From the NCBI GenBank assembly GCA_023101885.1, contig JALPQD010000160.1, forward strand, positions 682,001 through 746,000: 64,000 nucleotides of DNA, in the 5' to 3' direction. The notes beneath the pieces were generated by a model. That model saw nothing but the letters and a program-made list of their open reading frames with translations. It searched no databases and was not told the DNA's origin. Below are positions 45,204-56,150 of the stretch, piece after piece. Source of the DNA: Typhlomys cinereus (taxonomy: Eukaryota > Chordata > Mammalia > Rodentia > Platacanthomyidae). The first letter of the stretch is position 1. Each line of letters opens with the position of its first letter. The position numbers were made by a program, and so were the translations under genes.

Positions 45204-45519
45204 TCTTGTTAGTCATCATCAGGCTAATCAGAATAAAAACATTTTCTAAGCATTCAAATTTTTATTCTGGATTATATTTAGAAAATTCACATAACAGAAC
45301 TATCAAGTTTTCCACTGAACTTTGCTAAGAACTAAAAAGATGATTTTGAGTAATGAAAATATAAATACATAATGCCATGTATATAGGCAGAATAAAGGCA
45401 GTGGAAGGGAAAGGGAAATAAAAGTGGTATTAATTAATATGTGTTTATTGTGGGTGCAGATGCACAAAGACAAATTACAGTGGAATTCTTTAAACACTAT
45501 CCACTTTTATTTTTAGAAA
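45204..45519. other. unique AT-rich DNA
   Basis: Nothing recognised. The frame 45303-45497 has no known motif. Confidence 0.4.
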
Positions 45520-45727
45520 CAGGATCCCTCACTGGCTGGAGCTTGCTGAGTAGGCCCAGATGTTTGGTAAGGGAGTTCCAGATATCAGTGTTCTCTACCT
45601 CCTAGTGCTGGTATTACAAGCAGAGGCCATTGTGCCCATCTTTTTACCTGGGTTTTGTGCCATCAACTCATGCAGATCCTCATGCTTGAAAAGGCAGGCA
45701 TTTTGCCGGCTGAGCTATCTCCCCCCA
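45520..45727 (-). mobile_element. composite rodent SINE, antisense
   Basis: 'ctcactggctggagcttgctgagtaggccc', 'ctcctagtgctggtattacaagcagagg', 'ttttacctgggttttgtgcca', 'gcagatcctcatgcttg' and 'ttgccggctgagctatctcccccc' are, in order, the reverse complement of the composite tRNA-head SINE seen sense-strand at 50.7 kb. Confidence 0.7.
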
Positions 45728-46484
45728 TATCCTAATGAATCAATTGATTCCTTTTTGAAATTTAAACACCTACTTGGGAAGCAACCGACTTTACCAGCCG
45801 CCTTAGGCAGGTTTCCCTTGGGGATTATCACAAATCACCATCTGCAAGCTGCTGTTTTTCTCCACTGGGTAAGAGACTGAGCCTTCAATTGCCTATGCTC
45901 AGAGCTGGGTTTTCTTACCTGAAGAAGCAGAAAGAGCAGCTGAGAGGGCGCCCAACACACACAAGGCACCTGACCCTGGGGAGTTTGTCGAAATTCCAGT
46001 TTTTCTATCCCCTGAGGTCTCTGGCATATCTCTCTTAGCAAATTTCTGTGTGTCTCCTAGTTTCCTGGCGAAACAGCTGCCAATTTCTGTGTGTCTTTCC
46101 TTTTTCTCAAAGAACAGCAGCTTGTTTTCCCTAGTCTTGACCAAACCCAGATCTCTCTATACTTTTCCCCTGGGTGACATTATCCTCCTGTCTTCATCTA
46201 CCTCATGCAGAGTTGATGTCTCCCAAACTCTCCCGAGCTCCAGGCCAAGATATACTAAACCTCTATCACAACTTCCTGGATTAGTTTCCCCACACCTCTG
46301 TTTTCTTACTTGAAACTCAGCAGGACCCAATTAAAATGTCTTACTTGCTGTATTCCTGCGCTCATTTCTAATTCCTTAGCTAATGATCTAAGATAAGCAA
46401 TTCCAGTAACTTGAGCATAGTCAACATTCTCACCTCTCCTTTACTCCCTGTGTTTAGTACTCATTAAGACTCATTTTTATTTAT
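45728..46484. other. unique DNA, nothing firm
   Basis: Several overlapping frames on both strands. One minus-strand segment ends in a splice-donor-like 'cag|gtaag' near 45915 (see rejected items). No repeat recognised. Confidence 0.35.
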
Positions 46485-46592
46485 TTACTTCTGAGGCAGG
46501 GTCACATTCTGCAGCCCAGTCTGGTCTTGAATTCATACTTCTCCTGCCTGAGGCTCCAAAGTGCTGACAAATCTATGGCTACTGCTAAATAA
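46485..46592 (-). mobile_element. B1-like SINE
   Basis: 'tctgaggcagggtcacattctgcagcccagtctggtcttgaattcatacttctcctgcctgaggctccaaagtgctga' is reverse-complement B1 with moderate divergence. Confidence 0.75.
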
Positions 46593-47769
46593 CAATCTCT
46601 CTTGCCTGTTCAATTCCCTGAAGCAAGTGGCTTAGTTCTTCTATCATGACTAACACATAGCAGGTCAAGTAATTAGCATGAATGTCTCAAGAGTCTCCCC
46701 ATTTCACCTTCCATTGTCTTGCTACAATGACTTTTTCTAAAATCTAATGTCTTCATAGAAGTTGGTGCTCAGAATTTAAACAATTTCGCTAAGGCAATAC
46801 AAATAGTAAGAAGTTCAGACCTAAAGTAAATCTCTTGTATCAATTATGTTCTTGAAGCACCACACCCACCCACTCCCAACTGGCCTTGTCAACAATAGAG
46901 GGGAGCGGACACTAGTAAGCCAACAATGTGACTTTTCTTTAAGGAATGGAGCAGAAAGTGAGCTCTAAACATCATAACAGTACCACACAAATCTTTGGGA
47001 TAGCTAATAGGAATGTAGGAACTACCTGACCATTTGTTTTCTTATAGCCAGTCTACTTACACCTTTCAGGGACAAGTTTATATTAAACACAGAATGTCAG
47101 TCTTTGAACACCTGTCATAGCTTCTGGCTGTTTCCTGCCTCCAGTTGTTGATATGTCACAGGAAGAGAAGGATCGGTTCCAAATGTCCATTTAAAATAGA
47201 CCTTACAATGACTGTAAAGTCAACACTAAAGTCGCTTGAGTTAGATTTAGAAGAAAAGCACAAAAACCTGGATTTTTATTGAGCTCAATTTTAAACTCAA
47301 ATTTTAAATATAGCTTGTGAGACTGTGACTAGCAAACCTCTGCATAATTAACATGAACTTTAGCATTCCTAAATATACTAATGCAGAACTGATAACAGTG
47401 ATGATTTGGAACTGAGTGCATGGTATATATTTTCAAATTACAGCAATTGAAATATGCATTAAAATACATGCAAAAATTATACTTGGGATGACTCAACAAT
47501 TGATTCCACTAATTATCTAAATAGTATCTTTTATTCACTGAAATTTTCATTCAGATTTACATAATTTTTTTCACCACCAATAAACTAGAAATAATTGTCT
47601 AAATCAAGGAGCTTAGCATCATACACAAATGGGTAATGGCTTCTACTAACCAAGTAGTACCTCATTGTAAGGTTAGTAGGATCACTTGATAGGATGTAGA
47701 GTCATTCAGACATACCTGTGAAGTATGAACTAGGTTAAGTTAGCCTCTGAATATCTGTGAGCAACTACA
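46593..47769. other. unique AT-rich DNA, possible MIR trace
   Basis: At 46770-46850 'caatttcgctaaggcaatacaaatagtaagaagttcagac' resembles antisense MIR. Nothing else recognised. Confidence 0.35.
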
Positions 47770-48012
47770 TAGATTAGGTTCTTTGAGCAGGAATGTGTAC
47801 CACAACTGTGGGATGCACCCTCTTATGAACTAGCATTCTTCACCCTCTGCCTCCTGTGGGAACAATGTGACCAACTGCTTCAAGTTCTTGCCACTATGAC
47901 TCCCCACTATGATAGATTTGTACCCTGGAACTGTGAGCCAAAATAGCCCTTCCTTGAAAGTGTTTTTTGTCCGACTATTTGGTCAAGTGATCTATACAAC
48001 AAGCCATATTTG
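47770..48012 (+). mobile_element. LTR-like rodent repeat, family B, 3' part
   Basis: 'cctgtgggaacaatgtgaccaactgcttcaagttcttgccactatgac' and 'atgatagatttgtaccctggaactgtgagccaaaatagcccttccttgaaag' follow the 3' half of the family; 'tatttggtcaagtgatctatacaacaag' is its degenerate end. Confidence 0.65.
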
Positions 48013-48047
48013 ATATCCACAATTGATATTTGTTTTCATAATCTCAT
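47983..48047 (+). repeat. 65-bp direct repeat, copy 1
   Basis: Runs from 'tcaagtgatctatacaacaag' to 'ttcataatctcat'. Identical to 48840-48904. This copy overlaps the end of an LTR-like repeat and its flank. Confidence 0.95.
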
Positions 48048-48254
48048 CTCAACCAAAGCAAGTAACACATACACTCACTGAGTCTACTATCATTTGCAAT
48101 ATGATCAAAAGAAGAGAGACTAAGTTTAAGTAATTTCTGAGTACCTTCATAGTTTATATTGATGGAGCCAATAGGTATTCTAAACTGTGAAGAAAGATGC
48201 CTTGATTTGCTTGTAAATGTCATCCTAACCCCTGTATATTACTGTATTGGACAT

Positions 48255-48478
48255 TAGTCTTGGGTGCTAATGGGAGATGTTGGACCATTTGAGAAGTCTA
48301 GTGCAAAGTAAAAGGCATGCTTTTGAGGAAGGTTTAGGACCATGCCTGTCCTTCACTTTCTTGTTCTATGGTTCCTAACTGCCACAAAGCCATGGACTTC
48401 CTGTATCAAATTCCAAGAACAAGTTACTGTGGACTTGAAAACATGAGCTAAAATAAGCATTTCCTCCTTTTATTAATG
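48255..48478 (+). mobile_element. LTR-like rodent repeat, 3' part
   Basis: 'ctaactgccacaaagccatggacttcctgtatcaaa' and 'actgtggacttgaaaacatgagctaaaataagcatttcctcctttt' parallel the rodent LTR-like end '...tggactgaaacctctgaaaccgtgagccaaaataaatctttcctccttt'. Related to 18160-18357. Confidence 0.5.
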
Positions 48479-48499
48479 TCTCTTAAAGAGAGAGTGTCA

Positions 48500-48632
48500 G
48501 GGGGGTCTTGCCCTGTTGCTCAGTCTGACCTGAAGCTTATCACATAGCCCAGACTGGCTTCAAACATGTTATCCTTCTGTCTCAGCTTCCCAAGTACTAG
48601 GGTTCCAGACATACACGAACACACTTGCTCAT
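48500..48632 (-). mobile_element. B1-like SINE
   Basis: 'ggggggtcttgccctgttgctcagtctgacctgaagc', 'catagcccagactggcttcaaac' and 'cagcttcccaagtactagggttccagacata' are reverse-complement B1, with a short internal duplication. Confidence 0.75.
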
Positions 48633-49147
48633 TTCTTTCTTAAAATTTTGATTATCAGGTATTTGTCATGGTGATTCTAAGTTAACATGAATGTGCAGAA
48701 ATCTCTGTATCACAGAGCAGAGAAGAACAGTGTGGCATTATACATACTAACATGATTTTGTAAACAACATAGAAAGATGATGCTACTCTGCAGCTTTCAG
48801 AGTGTGGTTCAAAAACTACTTAGGGCCTCAGGGACATTTTCAAGTGATCTATACAACAAGCCATATTTGATATCCACAATTGATATTTGTTTTCATAATC
48901 TCATTATCTCAAAAATGCCTGTAATATCATTGTTGCACAAATGTAGACGTTTGTAGAAGATTCATACCATTCTCAAAGATGAGAAATAAGCACATATGAG
49001 TATCCTGTTGCTTCTTAAGAGCCAGATATTAACAAAGCTTGCAAAACATACGGTAATGGGATGTTTGTGTTTGGGAAAATATTTTCCATGAAAATGTCAT
49101 CAAGTAATCATACAATATGTTTATTTTATTTTAAAATTGTATGAGTT
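48633..49147. other. unique DNA containing the second 65-bp repeat
   Basis: Nothing else recognised. Confidence 0.4.
48840..48904 (+). repeat. 65-bp direct repeat, copy 2
   Basis: Identical to 47983-48047, 857 bp downstream in the same orientation. The flanks differ on both sides (left 'gacattt', right 'tatctcaaaa'). No A-tail, so it was not retroposed. Confidence 0.95.
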
Positions 49148-49487
49148 GGGCTGGAAAGATGGTTCAATAGGACAAGCGCTATCCCCACCACCCTGATGAT
49201 CTGAATTCTTTCACAAGATTCCATATTAAAAAAGAAGAAAGAAAGTTGGACGTGGTGAACTGAGTGTGTAATCCCAGCACCCTGCAGTAGAGGTGAAAGG
49301 CAGCGGCAGGAGAATCAGCTGGAAGCTCCCAAACGCAATTCACCAGCAAAAGTAACAAGACAGACCCGACCTCAAAAACACCAGGAAAGACAAGAATCAG
49401 CTCTTGTAAGAGTGTCTTCTGACTTCCAAGGACGCCATGACATATTTGAGTACATTGACACATACACAAAATAGATAATCTTTTAAA
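49148..49487 (+). mobile_element. composite rodent SINE
   Basis: tRNA-like head 'gggctggaaagatggttcaa', then a B1-like middle 'gttggacgtggtgaactgagtgtgtaatcccagcacc', 'gcggcaggagaatcagctgga' and 'agacccgacctcaaaaacac', then 'gagtgtcttctgacttcc' and a CA-containing tail. Diverged. Confidence 0.7.
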
Positions 49488-49786
49488 AAGTATGAGTAAT
49501 TATTAAAAATTTTTCTTGATTTGAATCTCTCATATAATAGCAATAGTGACAGCTTCCATCTCTCTAAAACATGAGAGTCTACTGCAGTTTTTCAGACCAT
49601 AAACAACTCCACACACCACAAAAAAAGACGATTACTTTGTTTCTTCTGTTTCTTTACTTTCTTAGGAACTGAATGCCAGTAACTCTAACTGACTACCTCT
49701 TAGTTCCTTTTTCAGATTTCCTTCTTTTAACTAAAATCATTCTTCCTTTCTTCCTTTAGATAATTAAACAAATTTGACTTAGAGGT
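49488..49786. other. unique AT-rich DNA
   Basis: Nothing recognised. Confidence 0.4.
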
Positions 49787-50156
49787 TGTGATTCAGTTAA
49801 TCTCAACTTGACAAGATTTATGGAAAATATGGCTCTGGGTGTATTTATTAGAGTATTTCCTACAAAGTTTAATTGAAGAGTGTGGACCCACCCTAAATGT
49901 GGGCGGTTCCAGTCCAAGGAATGAGATCCCAGACTGAAAGAAAAAGAGATCAATTGAGCTGAGCACCTGCGTTCATCTTCCTGTGCTTCCTGACTGGGAG
50001 CACAGCGAGATGGTCTGCCTCACCTCCCTGCTTCTATGCCTTCCGGACCATGATCTATCATCCCACAAGGTGTGATCAAAAGTAAACCTTCCTTTCCTTA
50101 AGTTGGGTTTTGTCATGTATTTTATGACAGAAGTGGGGAAAAAAGTAACTAACACA
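49787..50156 (+). mobile_element. solo LTR-like rodent repeat, family B (complete)
   Basis: 370 bp beginning 'tgtgattcagtta' and ending 'gtaactaacaca': TG...CA termini with a short imperfect inverted repeat. 'ctcaacttgacaag', 'gacccaccctaaatgtgggcggttcc', 'gcttcctgactgggagcac' and 'aaaagtaaaccttcctttccttaagttgggttttgtcatg' are in the order of a common rodent LTR-like repeat. The 5-bp flanks 'gaggt' and 'gaggc' match at four of five bases, consistent with an LTR-type insertion. Confidence 0.75.
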
Positions 50157-50739
50157 GAGGCAAATTTATTCAGCAAGTGTTTCCTGACAGGATGCTGGAA
50201 ACAGTGATCATGAAGAGAGTCAGTATTGGGAATATAAAAGTTCAGGGAAATTGTAATAAATGGAGAAACATAAATGTCCACACAGACAAGTTAGGTAGTG
50301 ATTCAAAATAATAAAGAACTCAGAACCAAGATGAATGACAGAAAGAGGAATTGCTATCAGTTTCCAAATTAAGAAGGAAATGTGACTAGTAGTTTGGGGA
50401 GATAAAACTTCACAGGACAATGGTATTATGTGTTCTCTGGCTGTTTTCCAAATGGAAACATGACAGCTCACACAGGACAGCCAGAAAAAAACAAAACAGA
50501 ATATGAAATTCAGATGCCTGGAAAATACGCATAGAGCACTCAAAATCAAGTCAGAGATAACAATAGAAGAGAAAAAAAAGCTTTATTAGAACCTAGAAGA
50601 TGCAAAATGCCTTGTTTAAGAACATAGTAAGTTCAATGGCAGCCTAAGTACATACCAGGATTCTTTTGGGGGTATGGGGCAGATGGAAATTGTATACCCA
50701 GAGCATTAAACTAAGAGTACACCCTTAAAAGCATGGAAC
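50157..50739. other. unique DNA, nothing recognised
   Basis: The minus-strand frames 49973-50281 and 50220-50549 straddle repeat and unique DNA and show no known motif. Confidence 0.4.
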
Positions 50740-51031
50740 TTGGGGCGGGGAAGATGGCTAGGTGAGTGAAGTGCTTGCCACATGAGCACTAGGAACTAAG
50801 TTCAGAGCCCCTTGTGACCTTGTAAAAAGGCCAGGCAAGGGGGCACATGCCTGTAATCTCGACACTGGAGATGCAGAGATGATGAATCTTTAGTCTTACT
50901 GACCAGCCCTTTTAGCTGCATTAATAAGTTCCAGTACCAGTGAGAGACTGTGTCTCATAAAATAGAAGAACAATTGAGAAAAACGCTGAAAACACTAATC
51001 TTCAGCCTCCATACACGTGTCCATAAGTGCA

Positions 51032-51078
<47 letters not shown>

Positions 51079-51112
51079 ACTCACGCACACAGAAAAACAC
51101 AAACACACATAC
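50740..51112 (+). mobile_element. composite rodent SINE (full length)
   Basis: Head 'ggggcggggaagatggctag', then a B1-like body ('gccaggcaagggggcacatgcctgtaatctcgacac', 'gaccagccctttt', 'gttccagtaccagtgagagactgtgtctcataaaat'), then 'cttcagcctccatacacgtgtcc' and a CA run at 51036-51072. An 11-bp target duplication 'aagcatggaac' lies at 50729-50739 and 51113-51123. Confidence 0.8.
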
Positions 51113-51187
51113 AAGCATGGAACCCGGTGCCATGCCACATTGTGCCAATCAATCTTGGCAGCTCTGTCAAGGTCTCTCCTTGTTGAG

Positions 51188-54100
51188 AGAAAATACACTA
51201 ACTCCTGGAAACTTAACACTATGATGCTGAATGAGAACTGGATTCAGGAAGAAATTAAAAAGGAAATTCAAGATTTCCTGAAAGTGAATGATAATGAAAA
51301 TACAACTTACCAAAATCTCTGGGACAAAATGAAAGCTGTTCTAAGAGGTAAGTTCATAGCTCTTAATGCCTACATCAAAAAAATGGAAACATCAGAAATA
51401 AACAACTTAACAATGCAGCTTAAAGCTTTAGAGAAACTAGAGCAATCTGATCCCAAAAGTAGTAGAAGAGAGGAGATTAGCAAAATAAGGGGAGAAATAT
51501 CTGAAATCGAGATTAAGAAAACGATAGAAAAAATCAACCAGTCAAAAAGCTGGTTCTTTGAAAAAATCAATAAGATTGATACACCCCTAGCTAAACTAAC
51601 CAAAAGCAAGAGAGAGAAAACCCAAATTAACAAAATTAGAAATGAACATGGAGTTATCACTACTGATACCCAAGAAATCCAGAGAATTATAACATCATAT
51701 TTCAAAAACTTATACTCTGTGAAGTTTGACAACACAAAAGAGATGGATGAATTTCTAAGTAAACACAACTTACCTAAATTGAATCAGGAATTTGTGAATT
51801 ATTTAAATAGTCCTATAACATATAAGGAAATTGAGGAAGTAATCTCGAATCTTCCCACCAAAAAATGTCCTGGACCAGATGGATTCAGCACAGAGTTCTA
51901 CCAGACATTTAAGGAGTTAATAACACCAATACTCCTTAAACTGTTCCATCAAATAGCAAAGGAAGGAACACTACCAAATTCCTTCTATGAAGCTAATATC
52001 GTTTTAATCCCAAAACCTAATAAAGATTCACTTAAGAAAGAAAACTATAGGCCGATCTCCCTGATGAACACAGACGCAAAGATTCTCAACAAAGTCTTAA
52101 CAAATCGGATTCAAAAACATATTAAAAAGATCATTCACGGGGACCAAGTAGGCTTCATCCCCGGCACACAAGGTTGGTTCAACATACGCAAATCAATAAA
52201 TGTAATTCATCATGTAAACCAGTCCAAAGTCCAAGACCAGATGATACTCTCGATAGATGCAGAAAAAGCTTTTGACAAGATCCAACAGCCTTTTATGATC
52301 AAAACGCTAGAGACAGTAGGAATGGAAGGAACCTTTATCAATATAATAAAAGCTATATACAACAAGCCCACAGCAAGGATTATGCTCAATGGGGAACAAT
52401 TGGAAGCATTCCCACTTCGATCAGGAACTAGACAAGGCTGTCCACTCTCACCACTTCTATTCAATATTGTACTTGAAGTGTTAGCTGAAGCCATAAGACA
52501 AGAAAGGGACATAAGAGGGATTCAAATCGGCAAGGAAGAAGTCAAGCTATCCCTATTTGCAGATGACATGATCTTATACCTGAGTGATCCCAAAAACTCC
52601 ACCAGGAAGCTCCTGGAACTAATTGAGAAGTTCAGCAGGGTGGCAGGATACAAAATAAATGTGCAAAAATCAGAGGCCTTCCTATATGCCCAGAATGAAA
52701 GAAGTGAAAAAGCCTTGAGAGAAACAATACCATTTATTATAGCCCCTAAAAAAATGAAATACCTTGGTATAAACCTAACTAAGGAGGTAAAAGACCTTTA
52801 CAATGAAAACTTTAAAACCCTAAAGAAAGAAATAGCAGAAGACACCAGAAGGTGGAAAGACCTCCCTTGTTCCTGGATTGGCAGAATCAACATCGTGAAA
52901 ATGACCATCCTACCAAAGGCAATATACAGATTCAATGCTATACCAATCAAAATCCCAAAGCAATTCTTCAAAGAAGTTGACCAAACAATCTCAAAGTTCA
53001 TATGGAGGCACAAAAGACCCAGGATAGCAAAAGACCCAGGATAGCAAAAACAATCCTGAGTAACAAAAACACTGCTGGAGGTATTAACATACCAAACCTT
53101 AGTCTATACTACAAATCCATAGTTGTAAAGACAGCTTGGTACTGGCTCCAAAATAGACACACAGATCAATGGATAAGGATTGAAGACCCAGATATAAGCC
53201 CACAAAGTTACAGCCATTTGGTCTTTGGCAAAGGGGCCCAAAGAATCCAATGGAAAAAGAACAGCATCTTCAACAAATGGTGCTGGCAAAATTGGATCTC
53301 CACATGCAGAAGATTAAAGCTGGACCCGTACTTGTCACCATGTACAAGACTTAATTCCAAATGGATCAAGGACCTTGATATCAGGCCAGAGACTATAAAA
53401 ACTATAGTTGAAAGGATAGGGAACTCCCTCGAACTGATTGGGCTAGGTCAACATTTCCTAAACAGACATCCAATGGCACAGTCACTGCTACCAACTCTCA
53501 ACAGTTAGGATCTTGTGAAATTAAAGAGCTTCTGTTCAGATAAAGAGATTATAATGCGAGCTCAAAGGCAACCCACAGAATGGGAGAAAATCTTCACTAA
53601 CCACACATCTGATAGAACTCTGCTGTCCAGAGTGCACAAAGAACTTAGAAAACTAAACACCAAGGAAACCAATGGCCCAATTAAAAAATGGGCCCTGGAA
53701 CTTAAAAGAAACTTTACCAGGGATGAAATTAAAATGTCTAACAAATATCTTAAAAAATGCTCCACTTCTTTAGCCATCAGGGAAATGCAAATCAAAACTT
53801 CCCTGAGATATCATCTCACCCCGGTCAGGATGGCAAAAATCCACAATACAAACAAAAACAAATGCTGGAGAGGATGTGGAGAGAGGGGAACTCTCCTACA
53901 TTGCTGGTGGGAGTGCAGGCTCATACAGCCACTCTGGCGAGCCGTCTGGAGATTCTTAAGGAAATTAAAGATTGAAATGCCATATGACCCTGCTATTCCA
54001 CTTTTGGGAATAACCCCCCATACAGCAGAGGTTCACCTCGATAGCACAAGCACGACCATGTTCATAGCAGCACTGTTTACAATAGCAAAGTCATGGAATC

Positions 54101-54300
54101 AGCCCAAATGTCCAACAGTTGACGAGTGGATAAGGAAACAGTGGTACATCTATACAATGGAGTACTACTCAGTCATCAAAAATGATGAATTACTGGAATT
54201 TGCCGGGAAATGGATGTCATTAGAAACAATTGTATTAAGTGAAGTATCCCAGACCCAGAAAATTAAGCGCCGTATGTACTCCCTAATAGGTGGCTCCTAG
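51188..54300 (+). pseudogene. L1 ORF2 (reverse transcriptase), broken
   Basis: ORF2 normally encodes a protein of about 1,275 residues with endonuclease, reverse transcriptase and a C-terminal cysteine-rich segment. Roughly the last 1,030 codons are here. Visible landmarks: a Z-like region, [29 protein letters not shown], the catalytic-aspartate motif [24 protein letters not shown], the active-site LFADDM (FADD codons 52556-52567), and [18 protein letters not shown], a C-x3-C-x7-H-x4-C cluster near 53860-53915. Two breaks: a 17-bp tandem duplication (53011-53027 and 53028-53044) that shifts the frame and gives an immediate TAG, and an in-frame TAG at 53506-53508. Otherwise the frame is open to the natural stop at 54298-54300. 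Any start seen upstream in the CA repeat is an artefact. The endonuclease is absent, so the copy could not have been autonomous even without the lesions. Confidence 0.95.
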
Positions 54301-55297
54301 TACCAAACCCACCCAGCCCACCTAGAGACAGTAATTCCAAGGATTATGAACAGGAGGGATGGGGTAGGAGGGCCACACCAGAAACAAGGAGAGAAGGGAC
54401 CATGTTACAGCAGGGAAAATAGGCCTCCACCAAGGACCCAAATAAGTAATGAGACATCTGATTAAGTTCACAGACTTTTGTTCCTGATCATTTACTACTG
54501 AGGGGGTGTGATCTCACCAGAAGAGGAGGGCATATAGTCTGGCAGATAAAAAGTAACCATTTTGCAAATGGGTGATAGACCCCTCCCTCACTCTGGTTTC
54601 CCACTTTTATTACATCTACCTTTGAATGTGCTTTTATCACAAGACTCTAACAGCTTTTTGTCTCTGGCCAGGGGGTAACATACAATGCCCACCAGGATGG
54701 AGTGAAGGGCATTGCAGGAGCAGCAAAACTGCAAAAGAAAATCAACAAACCACAATCCAGAACTTCAGAGACTCTATATCAACCACCTAGAACTAGGCCA
54801 GCTTAATCTCTCCCCATCTTGAAGCTCAGGGAAATTTGCAGAAGAGGGGGCGGTAAGAGTGTAAGAGCAAAAGGATGGGAGGAGCAATGATTTGCAAGAT
54901 ACTCCATACAAGTTAGGGCTGAAGCAATCATAATTGGACTTTGCATGCCCTGCGCATTGTCCAACACACTGTTGACTCACAAAGTCTAGCATCTGCTAAA
55001 GGCACCAAGATCCTTGGAGGTAAAGGATTGGCAGCCACAGCAGTGTTCCTATACCTAAGGGGAACACGGGAAAGGGTTCGGGAAAGGCCACTGGGTCCTT
55101 GTACGTCATCGGAGAGGAGGACCCAGAGGAAAATCAGACATGCACAAGAAAGGACTCTCTGGGAATTGGGGTGGGAGGCACTGGGGGATGGGGAGGGAGA
55201 GGGGTGGGGAGGGGGAGCAGGGAGTACGGGGGGAGGAGGAGGGAGGGAGGGAACTGGTGTACCTAATAAGTTTGTATGAGCTGAAATAAAAAAAAAA
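54301..55297 (+). other. L1 3'UTR with G-rich polypurine tract
   Basis: Follows the ORF2 stop directly. A G-rich stretch at about 55165-55256, with many runs of three or more G, is the polypurine tract typical of L1 3'UTRs and has G-quadruplex potential. The frames on both strands here reflect this composition. Confidence 0.85.
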
Positions 55298-55699
55298 GGT
55301 CTCTCCTTGTTGTTGCAAGTGAGGTTCAATCTAACTTTAAGTACACTTAGAAAACAAAGTCAATAGGGATATATGTCAGTTTTAATATTCACAAATTCTC
55401 AATACTTAAAAAAATGCCATGAGAAAGTCCAAGTTACATTATAATGAGATTTTAACTCTTAAAAAGAGGTTGAATATTATTTCATCTACTTTGTCAGTCC
55501 CAGGAATGGAATCTTACAGATGCTACATGATGTGAAGGAACCCAGATGAGACTGGAGCTCATTTCTTGTATTAATAGCCCTCCACCTTCATTTACATTCA
55601 TTCTTGTGCAATGGCAGACGTTATAAATATACTAGAAGCTACAAAATTTCAACATGTTTACGTGTATCATGCAACACATCACTCATTTAATTATATATG
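55298..55699. other. unique DNA
   Basis: Begins with the L1 target duplication; nothing else recognised. Confidence 0.4.
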
Positions 55700-55785
55700 C
55701 TTCATAAAGGCAGGACTATTATCCCTTCCTTATAGATAAATAATTGCAAAAAATAGTTTGCATAATGACATAACAATAGAGTTTA
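55700..55785 (-). mobile_element. possible MIR SINE (antisense)
   Basis: 'ggcaggactattatcccttccttatagataaataattgc' resembles reverse-complement MIR 'ggtactattattatccccattttacagatgagg'. Confidence 0.4.
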
Positions 55786-55914
55786 AATTTACACAATTCT
55801 ATTCACTTCTTTTTGTTCCCTTAAGATCTGATTTCTTCAAGTACCTTATGAAGGACTGTATAAGGTCACAGATTGAGAAAAACAGAAAAAAAAAACAACT
55901 GGACAATATGTATC

Positions 55915-56000
55915 TAGTACAATTCCTTCACTTTACACATGAAAAACCAAGACCTATTACAAGATAACTACCTTCTTGAGATCACCAAACAGAAAGGCCT
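55915..56000 (-). mobile_element. MIR SINE (antisense)
   Basis: 'ccttcactttacacatgaaaaaccaagacctattacaagataactaccttcttgagatcac' fits antisense MIR ('ccattttacagatgaggaaactgaggc...gttaagtgacttgcccaaggtcac'). Confidence 0.5.
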
Positions 56001-56014
56001 CTATTTCTGTTTCC

Positions 56015-56150
56015 CCAAACTGACTGTTTCAGAACCATCAGGAGCTTGTTAAAAACACACAAAGTCCAAATCTCCCGATCAGACCAGATGTACCAATTTC
56101 CTGGGATCAAGGGTTTTAAAAACAATGCCATTGGTGATCTACAGCAAGCA
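56015..56150 (+). mobile_element. possible MER5-like hAT element
   Basis: 'cagaaccatcaggagcttgttaaaaacacac' resembles the MER5 5' half ('catcagaatcacctggagggcttgttaaaacaca'). The 3' half is not clear. Confidence 0.35.

Larger units (their letters stand above)
51186..55297 (+). mobile_element. 5'-truncated L1 retrotransposon (4.1 kb)
   Basis: The insertion is bounded by a target duplication 'ggtctctccttgttg' at 51171-51185 and 55298-55312; two more A bases on each side also match. It begins abruptly inside ORF2, so the 5'UTR, ORF1 and the endonuclease part of ORF2 are missing, the usual result of incomplete reverse transcription. It contains ORF2 (to 54300), a roughly 985-bp 3'UTR with a G-rich polypurine tract, AATAAA at 55285-55290 and a short A tail. 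Only two ORF2 lesions make it the youngest L1 in the window. The right-hand part (from about 54620) is homologous to the antisense insertion at 57910-58571. Confidence 0.95.

Noticed and set aside
45899..46144. Possible exon on the minus strand: a leader-like segment ending in a splice-donor-like cag|gtaag near 45915
   Set aside because: The segment resembles a hydrophobic leader with a good donor site, but no suitable start codon fits the leader frame and no acceptor or downstream exon was seen. A composite SINE occupies the next few hundred bases.
51017..51185. Apparent N-terminal extension and start codon of the large L1 frame
   Set aside because: The first residues are translated from the CA repeat and flank upstream of the L1 target duplication. 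The L1 begins at 51186, so the start is an accident of frame.
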